Assembly (NCBI RefSeq): GCF_018388465.1
Contig: NZ_CP074404.1
Coordinates: forward strand, 3,844,001-3,908,000
Length of the DNA: 64,000 nucleotides
Direction of reading: 5' to 3'
From: Cellulomonas fengjieae
Lineage (GTDB): Bacteria; Actinomycetota; Actinomycetes; Actinomycetales; Cellulomonadaceae
Positions 26,539 to 34,064 of this stretch are shown one piece after another (positions within the stretch are counted from its first letter, which is position 1; every line of letters starts with the position of its first letter). Position numbers and translations under genes: made by a program. The notes under the pieces are model-generated. The model had not been told where the DNA came from and did not search any database. It saw only the letters and a program-made list of their open reading frames with translations.

Positions 26539-26937
26539 TCAGCCGGCGGTGCCCTCCAGGACCCGCTTGAGCAGGCCCAGGTCACGGGTGACGAGCGCGG
26601 CGTCCCGGTCGAGCTCGGCGTCGGTCATCCCGGGCGACCGGCGCAGCGTGAACACGACCTCGCACCCGTCCCCGTCGGCGACCACCCGCAGCGGGACGTA
26701 CACCGGCTCGCCGGACGGGGGTCGAACCTCGTGGTCGAGGACGCCGTACTCGTTGCGCGGCGCGAACGTGAGGCGCACCCGCCCGTCGGTGGTGTCGATG
26801 AACCAGCCGTCGTCGTCCTGCGCGACCGTGGTGCCCAAGCCCGGCGCCCACCGGTGCAGGTTGGCGGGGTCTGCGGCGAACTCGTAGACCTCGGACACCG
26901 GCCGGTCGATGCGCACGCTCAGGTGGCGGGAGCCCAT
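26539..26937 (-). CDS. SRPBCC-family protein
   Basis: Protein of 132 aa with the START/SRPBCC lipid-binding fold: SVRIDRPVSEVYEFAADPANLHRW at the N-terminus and a C-terminal helix (DRDAALVTRDLGLLKRVLEG). Such proteins bind hydrophobic ligands or act as cyclases; no specific ligand can be proposed. ATG at 26937. Confidence 0.85.
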   Translation of the reverse strand: MGSRHLSVRIDRPVSEVYEFAADPANLHRWAPGLGTTVAQDDDGWFIDTTDGRVRLTFAPRNEYGVLDHEVRPPSGEPVYVPLRVVADGDGCEVVFTLRRSPGMTDAELDRDAALVTRDLGLLKRVLEGTAG

Positions 26938-26961
26938 CCCGCGATCGTGCCACGACCCGCG

Positions 26962-27339
26962 TCAGGGGCGCGGAATCACGCGGAGCGTCACGTCGACCAC
27001 GTCCGGTCCGACGACGGTGCCGACGATCGCGGGGCCGAACTTGTCGTACTTGGCGTGGTACGCCGCGTCGATCGCGTCGTGCACGTCCGGCGGTGCCGGC
27101 GCGTACGTGACCTCCTGCTCGAGGCCGCCGACGGCGACCCGGCCCGTCCCGGACGCCCGGGCGCGGCGGAACCACCCGTTGCCGGGGCCGTAGGCGGAGC
27201 GGATGTAGACGTCGTCCCCGACCCGGACGCCCCAGATGGTGACGAACGGACGCAGGGTGCCGTCGGGCCGGTAGGAGGAGACCTGCAGCTCCTCGGCTCC
27301 CCCGATCCGATCCAGTGCCTCGCTCGTCCAGGCGCTCAC
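26962..27339 (-). CDS. DUF2255-like protein
   Basis: Protein of 125 aa with a split-barrel-like pattern: LQVSSYRPDGTLRPFVTIWGVRVGDDVYIRS, NGWFRRARASGTGRVAVGGLEQEV and DAIDAAYHAKYDKFGPAIVG. This matches DUF2255, which is distantly related to F420/FMN-binding reductases; function unknown. The GTG at 27339 is preceded by GGAGGA and gives the family length; the longer upstream frame is not protein-like. Probably co-directional with the SRPBCC gene, 24 nt away. Confidence 0.8.
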   Translation of the reverse strand: MSAWTSEALDRIGGAEELQVSSYRPDGTLRPFVTIWGVRVGDDVYIRSAYGPGNGWFRRARASGTGRVAVGGLEQEVTYAPAPPDVHDAIDAAYHAKYDKFGPAIVGTVVGPDVVDVTLRVIPRP

Positions 27340-27400
27340 TGCCGTCCTCCTCCGCTGGCGACGATGCCGGTGACCTCGATCCTGCCGCGTCGGGCGCGTC

Positions 27401-27427
27401 GCGTGCACCCGAGCAACGGGTGCACGC
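27401..27427. promoter_or_regulatory. Perfect 11-bp inverted repeat in a divergent spacer
   Basis: GCGTGCACCCG, a 5-nt loop AGCAA, then CGGGTGCACGC. It lies in the 191-nt spacer between the divergent DUF2255 and SUKH-like genes, so it is more likely an operator than a terminator. No -35/-10 pair is obvious around it. Confidence 0.45.
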
Positions 27428-27530
27428 ACCGGTGGACTCCAGGCATCGGTAGGTTGTCGGACCTCACGGATGTCTTCCGGCTCACCGCCCCACCGGTGGG
27501 TTCTCCTCTCACGGCAAGGGCGTGCGAACA

Positions 27531-28196
27531 GTGACGGCATCGGCTGACGCGCTGGCCATCTACCAGGAGTACGAGGACCTGGTCCGCGCGGCCGGCTCGC
27601 AGTTGGCCGATCAGTTCGCCCCACCCCACCCCGACCCGGTGGGCGCGTTCTCCACTGCGTTCCCGGGCCTCGATCTTCCCGATGAGCTCGCGACTTGGTG
27701 GGCCTGGCACGACGGAATCACCCAGAGCCTCGGTATCGGCGCCCCCATCGGTGGGTCGAACATGCTGTTCCGCTCGATGGCGCAGACGATCGACCTGCGC
27801 CGGATGGAGCTGGACATCGCGGAAGAAGCCGCGGAACCCCCCGACATAACTGCCGAGCTCATATGGCCGCACACCTGGATCCCGGTGCTCGCCACCCAGG
27901 ACAGCACGTTCGCGATCGAGTTGGCACCACGCGGCCGCGGCACCGTCCTGTTCCGCGACGGCCGCGAGATGGGCCGCAACGCACCGACGGCCGCCCAGTC
28001 GTGGCCCGTCGTCGTGCAGTGGTGGTCCACACTGCTGCGCATCGGAGCGACCCGCTGGGACGCCACCGCCTTGCGTCACGGCAGGTGGGTCACCGACGAG
28101 AAGATGGTGCCCGACGAGCTCAAGGGGAACCCGCTCGCGTACTCGCCCCACCCCAGCCGGTACGCGCCCCAGTTCCACCCCCTGTTCCCCTACTGA
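27531..28196 (+). CDS. SMI1/KNR4 (SUKH)-like protein
   Basis: Soluble protein of 221 aa with the SUKH-type core: GLDLPDELATWWAWHDGI around residues 45-65, then LFRSMAQTIDL and a WIPVLATQDSTFAIEL strand. In bacteria many SUKH proteins are immunity partners of contact-dependent toxins, but no toxin gene is adjacent, so the role is open. GTG at 27531 was chosen because AAGGG lies 10 nt upstream; a GTG at 27522 is too close to it. Base composition is slightly less GC-biased than its neighbours. Confidence 0.65.
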   Translation: MTASADALAIYQEYEDLVRAAGSQLADQFAPPHPDPVGAFSTAFPGLDLPDELATWWAWHDGITQSLGIGAPIGGSNMLFRSMAQTIDLRRMELDIAEEAAEPPDITAELIWPHTWIPVLATQDSTFAIELAPRGRGTVLFRDGREMGRNAPTAAQSWPVVVQWWSTLLRIGATRWDATALRHGRWVTDEKMVPDELKGNPLAYSPHPSRYAPQFHPLFPY

Positions 28197-28260
28197 GCGA
28201 CGAGCTACGAGCTGCCACGGCGCCGCCTCACCAGCTACAGGGCTCGGGCATCGCCAGGCG

Positions 28261-28297
28261 CCCACACACGTGAATTGGCGGGCCTAGCTTGTGTGGG
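28261..28297. terminator. Possible terminator hairpin between convergent genes
   Basis: CCCACACA (28261-28268) pairs with TGTGTGGG (28290-28297) across a 21-nt loop, between the SUKH-like gene and the convergent hydrolase gene. The rest of the 112-nt spacer shows nothing else. Confidence 0.35.
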
Positions 28298-28308
28298 GGC
28301 GGCAACGG

Positions 28309-29085
28309 TCACGGGACGCTCGCCAGGGTCCGGGCGAGGAACGCGTCGACCTCCTCCTGGTACCGGGCCGGCTGGTCGCGCCGGACACAGTGCCCCGAGT
28401 CGGGGACGACGACCGTCCGGACCAGCGGGTTGTGCAGGGCGTCCGCGCGCGGTGCCATCGGCGCGTCCGGCGGCACGAGCAGCAGGGTCGGCACCGTGAG
28501 GGTGTTGAACAGCTCCTCCCACTCGGGACCGCCCAGGTGCAGCCCGCGGCGGACGTACTCCCGGTCGACCAGCGGCTTGCACGTCGCCCACGCCTCCACC
28601 TCCGTGCGGCTCCACGGGGTCTCGGCCAGCATCCGCGCCACCTCCGCGGCGGGATCGGCGGCCACCGAGTCGAGGAGCTGCTCGTTCCCGGCGACGAAAC
28701 CGGGGTCGGCGCCGGCCCCGGTCGGCTTGGCGGGGTCCTCCAGCACCAGCGCGCGGACCTTGCCCGGGCGCGCCAGCGCGGCTCGCAGCGCCAGCACGCC
28801 GCCGAGGGAGTGCCCGACCAGCGCGACGGGCTCGGGCAGGGCGTCGACCAGCGCCACGATGTCGGCCAGGAGCACCGCCGAGGCGGCCGCGAGCTCGTCG
28901 TCGGTGAAGCGCGGCGAGAGCCCGTGTCCCCGCAGGTCCGGGGCGTGCACGTCCCACCGGTCGCCCCAGTGCTGCACGAGGTCCGGCCAGGCCGTCCCCG
29001 CATCGGTCAGCCCGTGCACCAGGACGACGGGCAGCGCGTCGGGGTTGCCGTAGCGGTGGACGGTGATGGACTCAACCGAGCTCAA
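28309..29085 (-). CDS. Alpha/beta hydrolase
   Basis: Hydrolase of 258 aa with the serine nucleophile elbow VALVGHSLGGVLAL, oxyanion motif VLVHGLTDAGTAW, an acid strand LLLVPPDAPM and the catalytic His in PDSGHCVRRDQP. It could be an esterase or C-C hydrolase; substrate unknown. The only start that fits is a TTG at 29085, with GGGAGAG about 5 nt upstream. The start overlaps the end of the beta-propeller gene by 14 nt, so the two are co-transcribed. Confidence 0.85.
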   Translation of the reverse strand: MSSVESITVHRYGNPDALPVVLVHGLTDAGTAWPDLVQHWGDRWDVHAPDLRGHGLSPRFTDDELAAASAVLLADIVALVDALPEPVALVGHSLGGVLALRAALARPGKVRALVLEDPAKPTGAGADPGFVAGNEQLLDSVAADPAAEVARMLAETPWSRTEVEAWATCKPLVDREYVRRGLHLGGPEWEELFNTLTVPTLLLVPPDAPMAPRADALHNPLVRTVVVPDSGHCVRRDQPARYQEEVDAFLARTLASVP

Positions 29086-30592
29086 GGTTCTCTCCCGTGG
29101 TGAAGTTCGAGCCGAACAGTCTGTGGCCCGCGACCCACAGATTGTCGATGCCGTCGGGCAGTGGTGCGTGCCAGACCTCCTCGCCGGTGCTCAGGTCCCT
29201 CCCGACGAGCTGTGCGCCGCCCTCGCCGGCTGGCCGCTGAGCCTGGGCGTACACGAGCCGTCCGTCGGTGAAGATCCCGACCTGCGAACCACTCTCCTTC
29301 GCCGACCACAGCGTCGCGCCGGTGTGCGCGTCGATGGCCACCACCGCCGCGTCGGGGCTCGTGACGTAGACCCGCTCGTCCAGGACGATCGCGGTGGCCG
29401 GCTGCATCCCGCCGCCGAGCTGGGTCATGCCGACGAACCACCGCCGCTCGCCCGTCCCCCTGTCGTACGCCTGCAGGCCGGGCCCCGACTCGCCGGACGG
29501 GTCGGCGAGCCGTGTCCCGCTGGTCACTGTGAGCAGGAGCCCCGGCACCGAGCCGTCGTCGACGGGTGAGTGCAGCGGCTCACCGACGTAGACCCGGTCC
29601 GACGCGGGGTCGCCGTCGGGCCCCACGAAGGTCGTCGTGATCTCGCCACCTGACCCCGGCGACACCACGACCACGGAGCCGTCCTGGGAGTACGCGTAGC
29701 CGTCCGGCCCCCGCAGGTCGTCGCGGACGAACCGCCCCTCGGCGTCCAGCAGGGTCAGCGACGCCTGGGTGCCGACCACCACCAGCCCGCCCACGGCGAA
29801 CAGGTCGGTGCCCAACGCGCCGTGCACGAGGTCGCGCTCAGAGCTCGCCGGCAGCACGTGGCGCCACCGCTCGGCGCCGGTTCGCTCGTCGTAGGCCACC
29901 ACCGTGACGCCGGCGGACGCGTCGGTCACCGCCACCACCACCAGCCCGAGCAGCGTGGTCAGCGCGTCCGCGGCGACCGTCGGCCACTCGGCGACGACCG
30001 TGCCGTGGCGCGTGTCGACCACCAGCGCCTTCGTGGTCGTGGCGGCGACCCACTGCGGCTCATCGTCGTCGGTGGAGTACGTGAGGTACCCGTCGGACAA
30101 CAGGCACACGGAGGTCGTGGGATGGGCCCCCGGCACGCACCGGCTCAGACCCATCACGGCGTTACCCAGAGCGGCGCGCACGGGATCCGGTCCGGTCAGG
30201 GGCACCGACCAGGCGGCCTCGTCGTCCGTGAGGGGCGTCGACGTGACCGCCTGCGAGCCGTCCGGCGCCACGACGATCTGCGCGTCCGGGCCCCGCGGCG
30301 AGCCGTCGAGCTCGGCCAGCTCACGCTCCTCGACCGCGCGGACCTCGAGGGCGTCTCCGAGCGGGCGGACCACCCCGTCGACGTCCGCGACGCGTGCCCA
30401 CGCCGCCCGGTCCCGCGCGTCGACGACCTGCTGGACGACGACGAGCGCAACGACCACGACCCCCGCGGCGACGACGAGAACCCACCGCCGCCGAGCCCTG
30501 ACGGCGGACGTGCCGGCGCTCGGGTCGGAAGCGGCGGCCTCGTCGCCGTCGACGAGATCGACCTCCTGCATCTGCCGCGTGCCGCGTGCCAT
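29072..30592 (-). CDS. Membrane-anchored PQQ-like beta-propeller protein (paralog 1)
   Basis: Protein of 506 aa: a charged cytoplasmic tail, one membrane helix (residues ~37-55, WVLVVAAGVVVVALVVVQQ) and an extracellular beta-propeller built from repeats such as AYDERTGAERW, AYDRGTGERRW, AIDAHTGATLW and DLSTGEEVW. These are the tryptophan-docking repeats of PQQ/quinoprotein-like propellers, but nothing shows cofactor binding. It is divergent from the ECF sigma gene, and a paralog lies beyond the sigma operon at 32550-34004. The two share VVDARDRAA versus VIDARERAA, VDDGSVPGL and VYVTS motifs. A -10 TACGGT lies 7 nt before the ATG. A sensory or anti-sigma-related role is inference. Confidence 0.8.
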   Translation of the reverse strand: MARGTRQMQEVDLVDGDEAAASDPSAGTSAVRARRRWVLVVAAGVVVVALVVVQQVVDARDRAAWARVADVDGVVRPLGDALEVRAVEERELAELDGSPRGPDAQIVVAPDGSQAVTSTPLTDDEAAWSVPLTGPDPVRAALGNAVMGLSRCVPGAHPTTSVCLLSDGYLTYSTDDDEPQWVAATTTKALVVDTRHGTVVAEWPTVAADALTTLLGLVVVAVTDASAGVTVVAYDERTGAERWRHVLPASSERDLVHGALGTDLFAVGGLVVVGTQASLTLLDAEGRFVRDDLRGPDGYAYSQDGSVVVVSPGSGGEITTTFVGPDGDPASDRVYVGEPLHSPVDDGSVPGLLLTVTSGTRLADPSGESGPGLQAYDRGTGERRWFVGMTQLGGGMQPATAIVLDERVYVTSPDAAVVAIDAHTGATLWSAKESGSQVGIFTDGRLVYAQAQRPAGEGGAQLVGRDLSTGEEVWHAPLPDGIDNLWVAGHRLFGSNFTTGENLELG

Positions 30593-30599
30593 GGCACGG

Positions 30600-30605
30600 A
30601 CCGTA
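30600..30605 (-). promoter_or_regulatory. -10 box of leaderless-type promoter, beta-propeller paralog 1
   Basis: TACGGT on the reverse strand, 7 nt before the ATG at 30592, with no ribosome site in between. Confidence 0.45.
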
Positions 30606-30733
30606 CCGCCGGCGGGCCGACCAGAGCCCCGGTCTCCCCCGTGGCCCGCCCGGCAGTTCGTGCACGAGCTCGGCTACCGGGGACAGAATGCAGCCAGGGC
30701 GACCTCCGAGTGCGATCCGATCCGTCGCTGTGA

Positions 30734-30758
30734 GCAACCTTTCCGTCCGCCGATCCGT
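30734..30758 (+). promoter_or_regulatory. Candidate ECF sigma promoter in front of the sigma gene
   Basis: GCAACC (30734-30739) and CGT (30756-30758) are spaced as in ECF-type promoters (AAC, 17 nt, CGT). The next gene encodes an ECF sigma factor, so autoregulation is plausible. Confidence 0.45.
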
Positions 30759-30794
30759 GTTCCAGGCATGACATCAGTGGCGGAGGGAGCCTCG

Positions 30795-31376
30795 GTGGTC
30801 CCCGACGACCCGACGTCCCGCACGGACGGGATCGCGGTGACGGTCGAGTCGGCGGTGACGCGCACCCGGGCGGAGGAGTTCTCCGCCTTCATGCTCGAGT
30901 CGCAGCCGGTGCTGTGGCGCATGGCGTGGCTGCTCACCGGCGACGTCCACAGGTGCGAGGACCTGGTCCAGCAGGCGCTGGTCCGCACCTATGTGGCCTG
31001 GCCCCGTGCCCGGGCGACCGACCCGCTCGCGTACGCGCGGCGCACGCTGACCAACCTGCGGATCGACACGTGGCGGCGCCACCGTCGTGAGGTCCTGGTC
31101 GCACCGGAGCACCTGCTGCCGGGGTTGGAGGTCTCCAGCGCGCAGCGGCACGCCGAGCGGGACGTCCTGGTGCGGGCGCTCATGCAGCTCAGCCCGCGCC
31201 GCCGCCGCGTCGTCGTCCTGCGCTACCTGATGGACCTGTCCGAGCGGGAGGTCGCTGACGACCTCGACATCAGCGTCGGCACCGTGAAGTCCACCGCCTC
31301 CCGCGGCCTCGACCAGCTGCGCACGCTGCTGGCGACCACGGACCAGCCCGCCACGTCTTCGAGGGAGCACTCATGA
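30795..31376 (+). CDS. ECF sigma factor, SigE-family (actinobacterial)
   Basis: RNA polymerase sigma factor of 193 aa. Region 2 (about 25-95) reads EEFSAFMLESQPVLWRMAWLL and CEDLVQQALVRTYVAWPRA; region 4 (about 125-180) reads LMQLSPRRRRVVVLRYLMDL and EREVADDLDISVGTVKSTASRG. GTG at 30795 is preferred because GGAGGG lies 7 nt upstream; an in-frame ATG at 30768 would add nine residues and sits almost at the expected transcription start. The next gene overlaps its stop as ATGA and encodes a single-span membrane protein, the usual place of an anti-sigma factor. Confidence 0.9.
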   Translation: MVPDDPTSRTDGIAVTVESAVTRTRAEEFSAFMLESQPVLWRMAWLLTGDVHRCEDLVQQALVRTYVAWPRARATDPLAYARRTLTNLRIDTWRRHRREVLVAPEHLLPGLEVSSAQRHAERDVLVRALMQLSPRRRRVVVLRYLMDLSEREVADDLDISVGTVKSTASRGLDQLRTLLATTDQPATSSREHS

Positions 31377-32365
31377 GCACCGACGACCAGTTCGTCGCGC
31401 ACCTCCGCGCGCTCGAGTCCGCCCCACCCGGCTCGACGATCGACCCGCACCGCGTGCTCCTGGCCGGGCGGCGCCGACGGGTCGGCCGCGGCGCCGGCGT
31501 CGCGGCGCTCACGCTCGTCGCCGTGACCGGGCTGTACACGGGCGTCTCGGCCCTGCCTGATCCGGTCCGGCCTGCCCCGCCGTCGACGTCGCTCGCGCCG
31601 GTTCCGTCGCCGTCCGTGACACCCATGGGCCCGCGGGCCGTCGTCGACCCGACGGGAGACGTCACGCTCCCGTTCGCGGAGTACTACGCGAGCCCCGACC
31701 AGAACGCCGCCATGATGACCGCGCACTACCTCGCGATCTCCCGGTGCATGACCGACGCAGGGTTCCCCGACGCCTACCGGTTCATCGGACCGGAGACACC
31801 CGAACCCGGGTTCCCGCGGTACGGCGTGACCAGCGCGGCACAGGTGGAGAGGGACGGCTACACCTTCCCGAGTCCGGAACCCACCTCCGGCACCGACCTG
31901 AACCTGGACGTCCCCGGCGCCCGCGATGCCTTGGCGGCGTGCCTGCCCCGGGTGCTCGCGCTCGGGTTCGTCTTCGAGCCGGGTGACGAGAACGGCCTCG
32001 GCCAGCCGCCCTACGCCCCTACCCAGGCCAAGGACACCCCCGAGGGCCAGGCGCTGCTCGCCGAGCTGTCCGCGTGCCTGCTGGACCGCGGTGCGCCGGG
32101 CGTCGACACCGCGGACGGCGTGATCATCCCGACAGGTGTCCTCGACCTGCCTCACGAGGAGCAGGTCCGGATCGGCCTGCTCGACCTCGAGTGCCGGCAG
32201 AGCATGGACTTTCTCCAGCGCTTCGCCGACGTCGACGCCGCCCAGCAGCAGCAGTACATCGACGACAACCGGGCCTACTTCGACGCGTACAAGGCGATGC
32301 GCGACGCGTCGCTGGCGGCGTCCTACGCCTACCTGGACGCCGCCGGCATCGTCATGGACCGCTAG
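31373..32365 (+). CDS. Single-span membrane protein, sigma-operon partner of unknown function
   Basis: Protein of 330 aa: a short cytoplasmic N-terminus (about 1-38, TDDQFVAHLRALESAPPG), one membrane helix (about 42-62, GVAALTLVAVTGLYTGVSAL), a Pro/Ser-rich linker and a large extracellular domain with several cysteines (ISRCMTDAGFPD; DALAACLPRVLAL; SACLLDRG; DLECRQSMDFL). I do not recognise a named family. ATGA overlap with the sigma gene and the topology suggest an anti-sigma factor, but no zinc anti-sigma motif (H-x3-C-x2-C) is present, so this is position-based inference. Confidence 0.7.
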   Translation: MSTDDQFVAHLRALESAPPGSTIDPHRVLLAGRRRRVGRGAGVAALTLVAVTGLYTGVSALPDPVRPAPPSTSLAPVPSPSVTPMGPRAVVDPTGDVTLPFAEYYASPDQNAAMMTAHYLAISRCMTDAGFPDAYRFIGPETPEPGFPRYGVTSAAQVERDGYTFPSPEPTSGTDLNLDVPGARDALAACLPRVLALGFVFEPGDENGLGQPPYAPTQAKDTPEGQALLAELSACLLDRGAPGVDTADGVIIPTGVLDLPHEEQVRIGLLDLECRQSMDFLQRFADVDAAQQQQYIDDNRAYFDAYKAMRDASLAASYAYLDAAGIVMDR

Positions 32366-32408
32366 CCGAGGACCGCCACCGGCCCAGCCTGAGCAGAGGG
32401 CGGCTGCG

Positions 32409-32520
32409 TCAGGGGCCGAGCGTCCCGATCGGGATGACGACGACTCCGTCGGCACGTGTGTAGCCATATCCCGTACCCGTGATGACGGCCAGGACCGCGG
32501 CCTCATCCCTTCCGCCCCGC
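32409..32520 (-). pseudogene. Possible 3' remnant of a lost gene
   Basis: In the 184-nt spacer, the reverse strand reads GGRDEAAVLAVITGTGYGY followed by TRADGVVVIPIGTLGP and a stop. The hydrophobic/polar pattern and terminus look like a real C-terminus (similar endings occur in AAA/DUF4143 ATP-binding proteins, from memory), yet there is no plausible start or upstream domain. The spacer also has a 12-bp palindrome TCCCGATCGGGA at 32423-32434. Confidence 0.3.
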
Positions 32521-32537
32521 TCGCGGCCCGTGGTGCG

Positions 32538-32543
32538 TAGTCT
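32538..32543 (+). promoter_or_regulatory. -10 box of leaderless-type promoter, beta-propeller paralog 2
   Basis: TAGTCT ends 6 nt before the ATG at 32550; no ribosome site is present. Confidence 0.5.
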
Positions 32544-32549
32544 CCGGCC

Positions 32550-34004
32550 ATGGGACGGCGTGGCGACATGCGGGCGGTCGAGCTGCTCGACGCCGCGGCC
32601 AGCCGCGCTCCCAGGCGCTGGCACCGCTCGGGGCTCGTCATCGGCGTTGCACTCCTCGCCGTGATGCTCGCGGGCGCCCAGCTGGTCATCGACGCACGCG
32701 AGCGGGCCGCCGTCGCCGCGCTCGCCTCCGTGCCCGGCGTCCTGGACCCCGTAGACGCCGACCTCGACGTCGTGCGCCGGATGGCGCCGGCGGAGATGGG
32801 AGAGCTGTACGGGGCCGGCGGGTCGATCGGGCTCGGGCCGGACGGGTCGCAGCGCTTCTCGTGGACCGGCCCCGACGGCGGCGAGTGGACGACCGAGCTC
32901 CTCGGCCCGAGCCCTGCGCTGAGCGGCCCGAACGCGTCACCCCTGAGCGGCTGCACGCCGGACCGCCTTCCCGGGAGGACCGCGAGCGTCGCACGCCGCG
33001 TGGTGTGCCTGGTGACCGACGGCGCGACGATCAGGGACGAGGCGGGGCGCACCACGACCGTCCCCGCGACCGCCCGGCGGGTCGTCCTGCTCTCGGTAGT
33101 CGACGGATCCATCCAGGCCCAGTGGCCGGTCGAGAGCGGCCACAGGATGGCCCTCCTTCCGGGCGAGGTGGTGGTGGTCGGGGAGATGACCGCGGACGCG
33201 AGCACCACCACCGCCTACGACCTGCTCACCGGTGAGAAACGCTGGACGTACCGGCACCCGCTGCCCCCGGCCTCGGCCTCGGCCGCCGAGGACAACCCCT
33301 TCGGTACGGGCCTGTTCCGCGCCGGGGACCTCGTCGCGATCGTCACGCCGCCGAGCTCGCTGCTCCTGCTGTCCGCCCAGGGCAAGGCGGTCCGCGAGGT
33401 GGACCTCGACCTCGAGGGGTCCGGAAGCTGGATGACCGACCCGACGACCGGGGGCCTGATCCTGCAGAAGCGCTCGACCGCGCGGGTCTCGCAGTCCATC
33501 CTCATCGCCCCCGACGGCGACCCCGCCAAGGACATCACGCTCGACGGGGCGGTGGTCTGGCCTCTGGTCGACGACGGGTCCGTCCCCGGTCTGCGACTCT
33601 CCAGCGATGCCGCCCTGCACGGCTGGGACTCGACCGGCGGGTCGGAGCTCTGGTCGCACGACGCGCCGGACGCCGATCGTGCGCTCATCCTGCGCGGGCG
33701 CGTCTACGTCACCTCCGGCAACGCCGTCCAGGCGATCGACGGCGCAACCGGCGCCGCGCTGTGGAGCACCGAGGCCGAGGACTGGCTCAACCCCAGCATG
33801 CTCATGACCGACGGGCACCACATCCTCGTCGCGTTCGAGGCCCTGAGCTCGACCGCCGAGTCGGTCCTCGTGGCCTACGAGCCGCTCGGCGGCCGCGAGG
33901 CGTTCCGGGTGCACTACCCGGAGGGGGTGACGGCGCTCATCCCGGTGGAGCGCCACCTCGTCGGTCTCGACGAGGCCGCCGTCGAGTACGTCCTGCTTGA
34001 CTGA
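32550..34004 (+). CDS. Membrane-anchored PQQ-like beta-propeller protein (paralog 2)
   Basis: Protein of 484 aa with the same layout as the 29072-30592 product: membrane helix at about 30-50 (GLVIGVALLAVMLAGAQLVI), then extracellular propeller repeats (AYDLLTGEKRW; GWDSTGGSELW; AIDGATGAALW). Matching blocks include the juxtamembrane VIDARERAA, DGDPAKD, VDDGSVPGL and VYVTSGNAVQAIDG. It has its own leaderless-type promoter and follows the sigma operon. Ligand and function unknown. Confidence 0.8.
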   Translation: MGRRGDMRAVELLDAAASRAPRRWHRSGLVIGVALLAVMLAGAQLVIDARERAAVAALASVPGVLDPVDADLDVVRRMAPAEMGELYGAGGSIGLGPDGSQRFSWTGPDGGEWTTELLGPSPALSGPNASPLSGCTPDRLPGRTASVARRVVCLVTDGATIRDEAGRTTTVPATARRVVLLSVVDGSIQAQWPVESGHRMALLPGEVVVVGEMTADASTTTAYDLLTGEKRWTYRHPLPPASASAAEDNPFGTGLFRAGDLVAIVTPPSSLLLLSAQGKAVREVDLDLEGSGSWMTDPTTGGLILQKRSTARVSQSILIAPDGDPAKDITLDGAVVWPLVDDGSVPGLRLSSDAALHGWDSTGGSELWSHDAPDADRALILRGRVYVTSGNAVQAIDGATGAALWSTEAEDWLNPSMLMTDGHHILVAFEALSSTAESVLVAYEPLGGREAFRVHYPEGVTALIPVERHLVGLDEAAVEYVLLD

Positions 34005-34013
34005 CGGCGGCCC

Positions 34014-34044
34014 TTGACCCTGACACCGTGCGAAGGTCTTCGAT
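34014..34044 (+). promoter_or_regulatory. MerR-type promoter/operator of the HEAT-MerR operon
   Basis: -35 TTGACC (34014-34019) and -10 TTCGAT (34039-34044) are 19 nt apart. An imperfect inverted repeat (34016-34038; arms GACCCTGACAC and GTGCGAAGGTC around one C, 8 of 11 pairs) fills the spacer. The second gene of the operon encodes a MerR protein, so this is probably its own operator. Confidence 0.7.
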
Positions 34045-34064
34045 CAGGGGTGGAGGTGATCGAC

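Noticed and set aside
29072..30592. PQQ-dependent dehydrogenase
   Set aside because: Propeller repeats are present but no dehydrogenase catalytic residues or cofactor-binding Cys-Cys pair can be seen, and the protein is membrane-anchored by one helix.
30768..30770. ATG as start of the ECF sigma gene
   Set aside because: No ribosome site, and it lies almost at the predicted transcription start; GTG 30795 has GGAGGG at good spacing. Kept as an alternative.
32423..32434. 12-bp palindrome TCCCGATCGGGA
   Set aside because: Short GC-rich palindromes are frequent here; it is not placed at a promoter and has no repeat partner.
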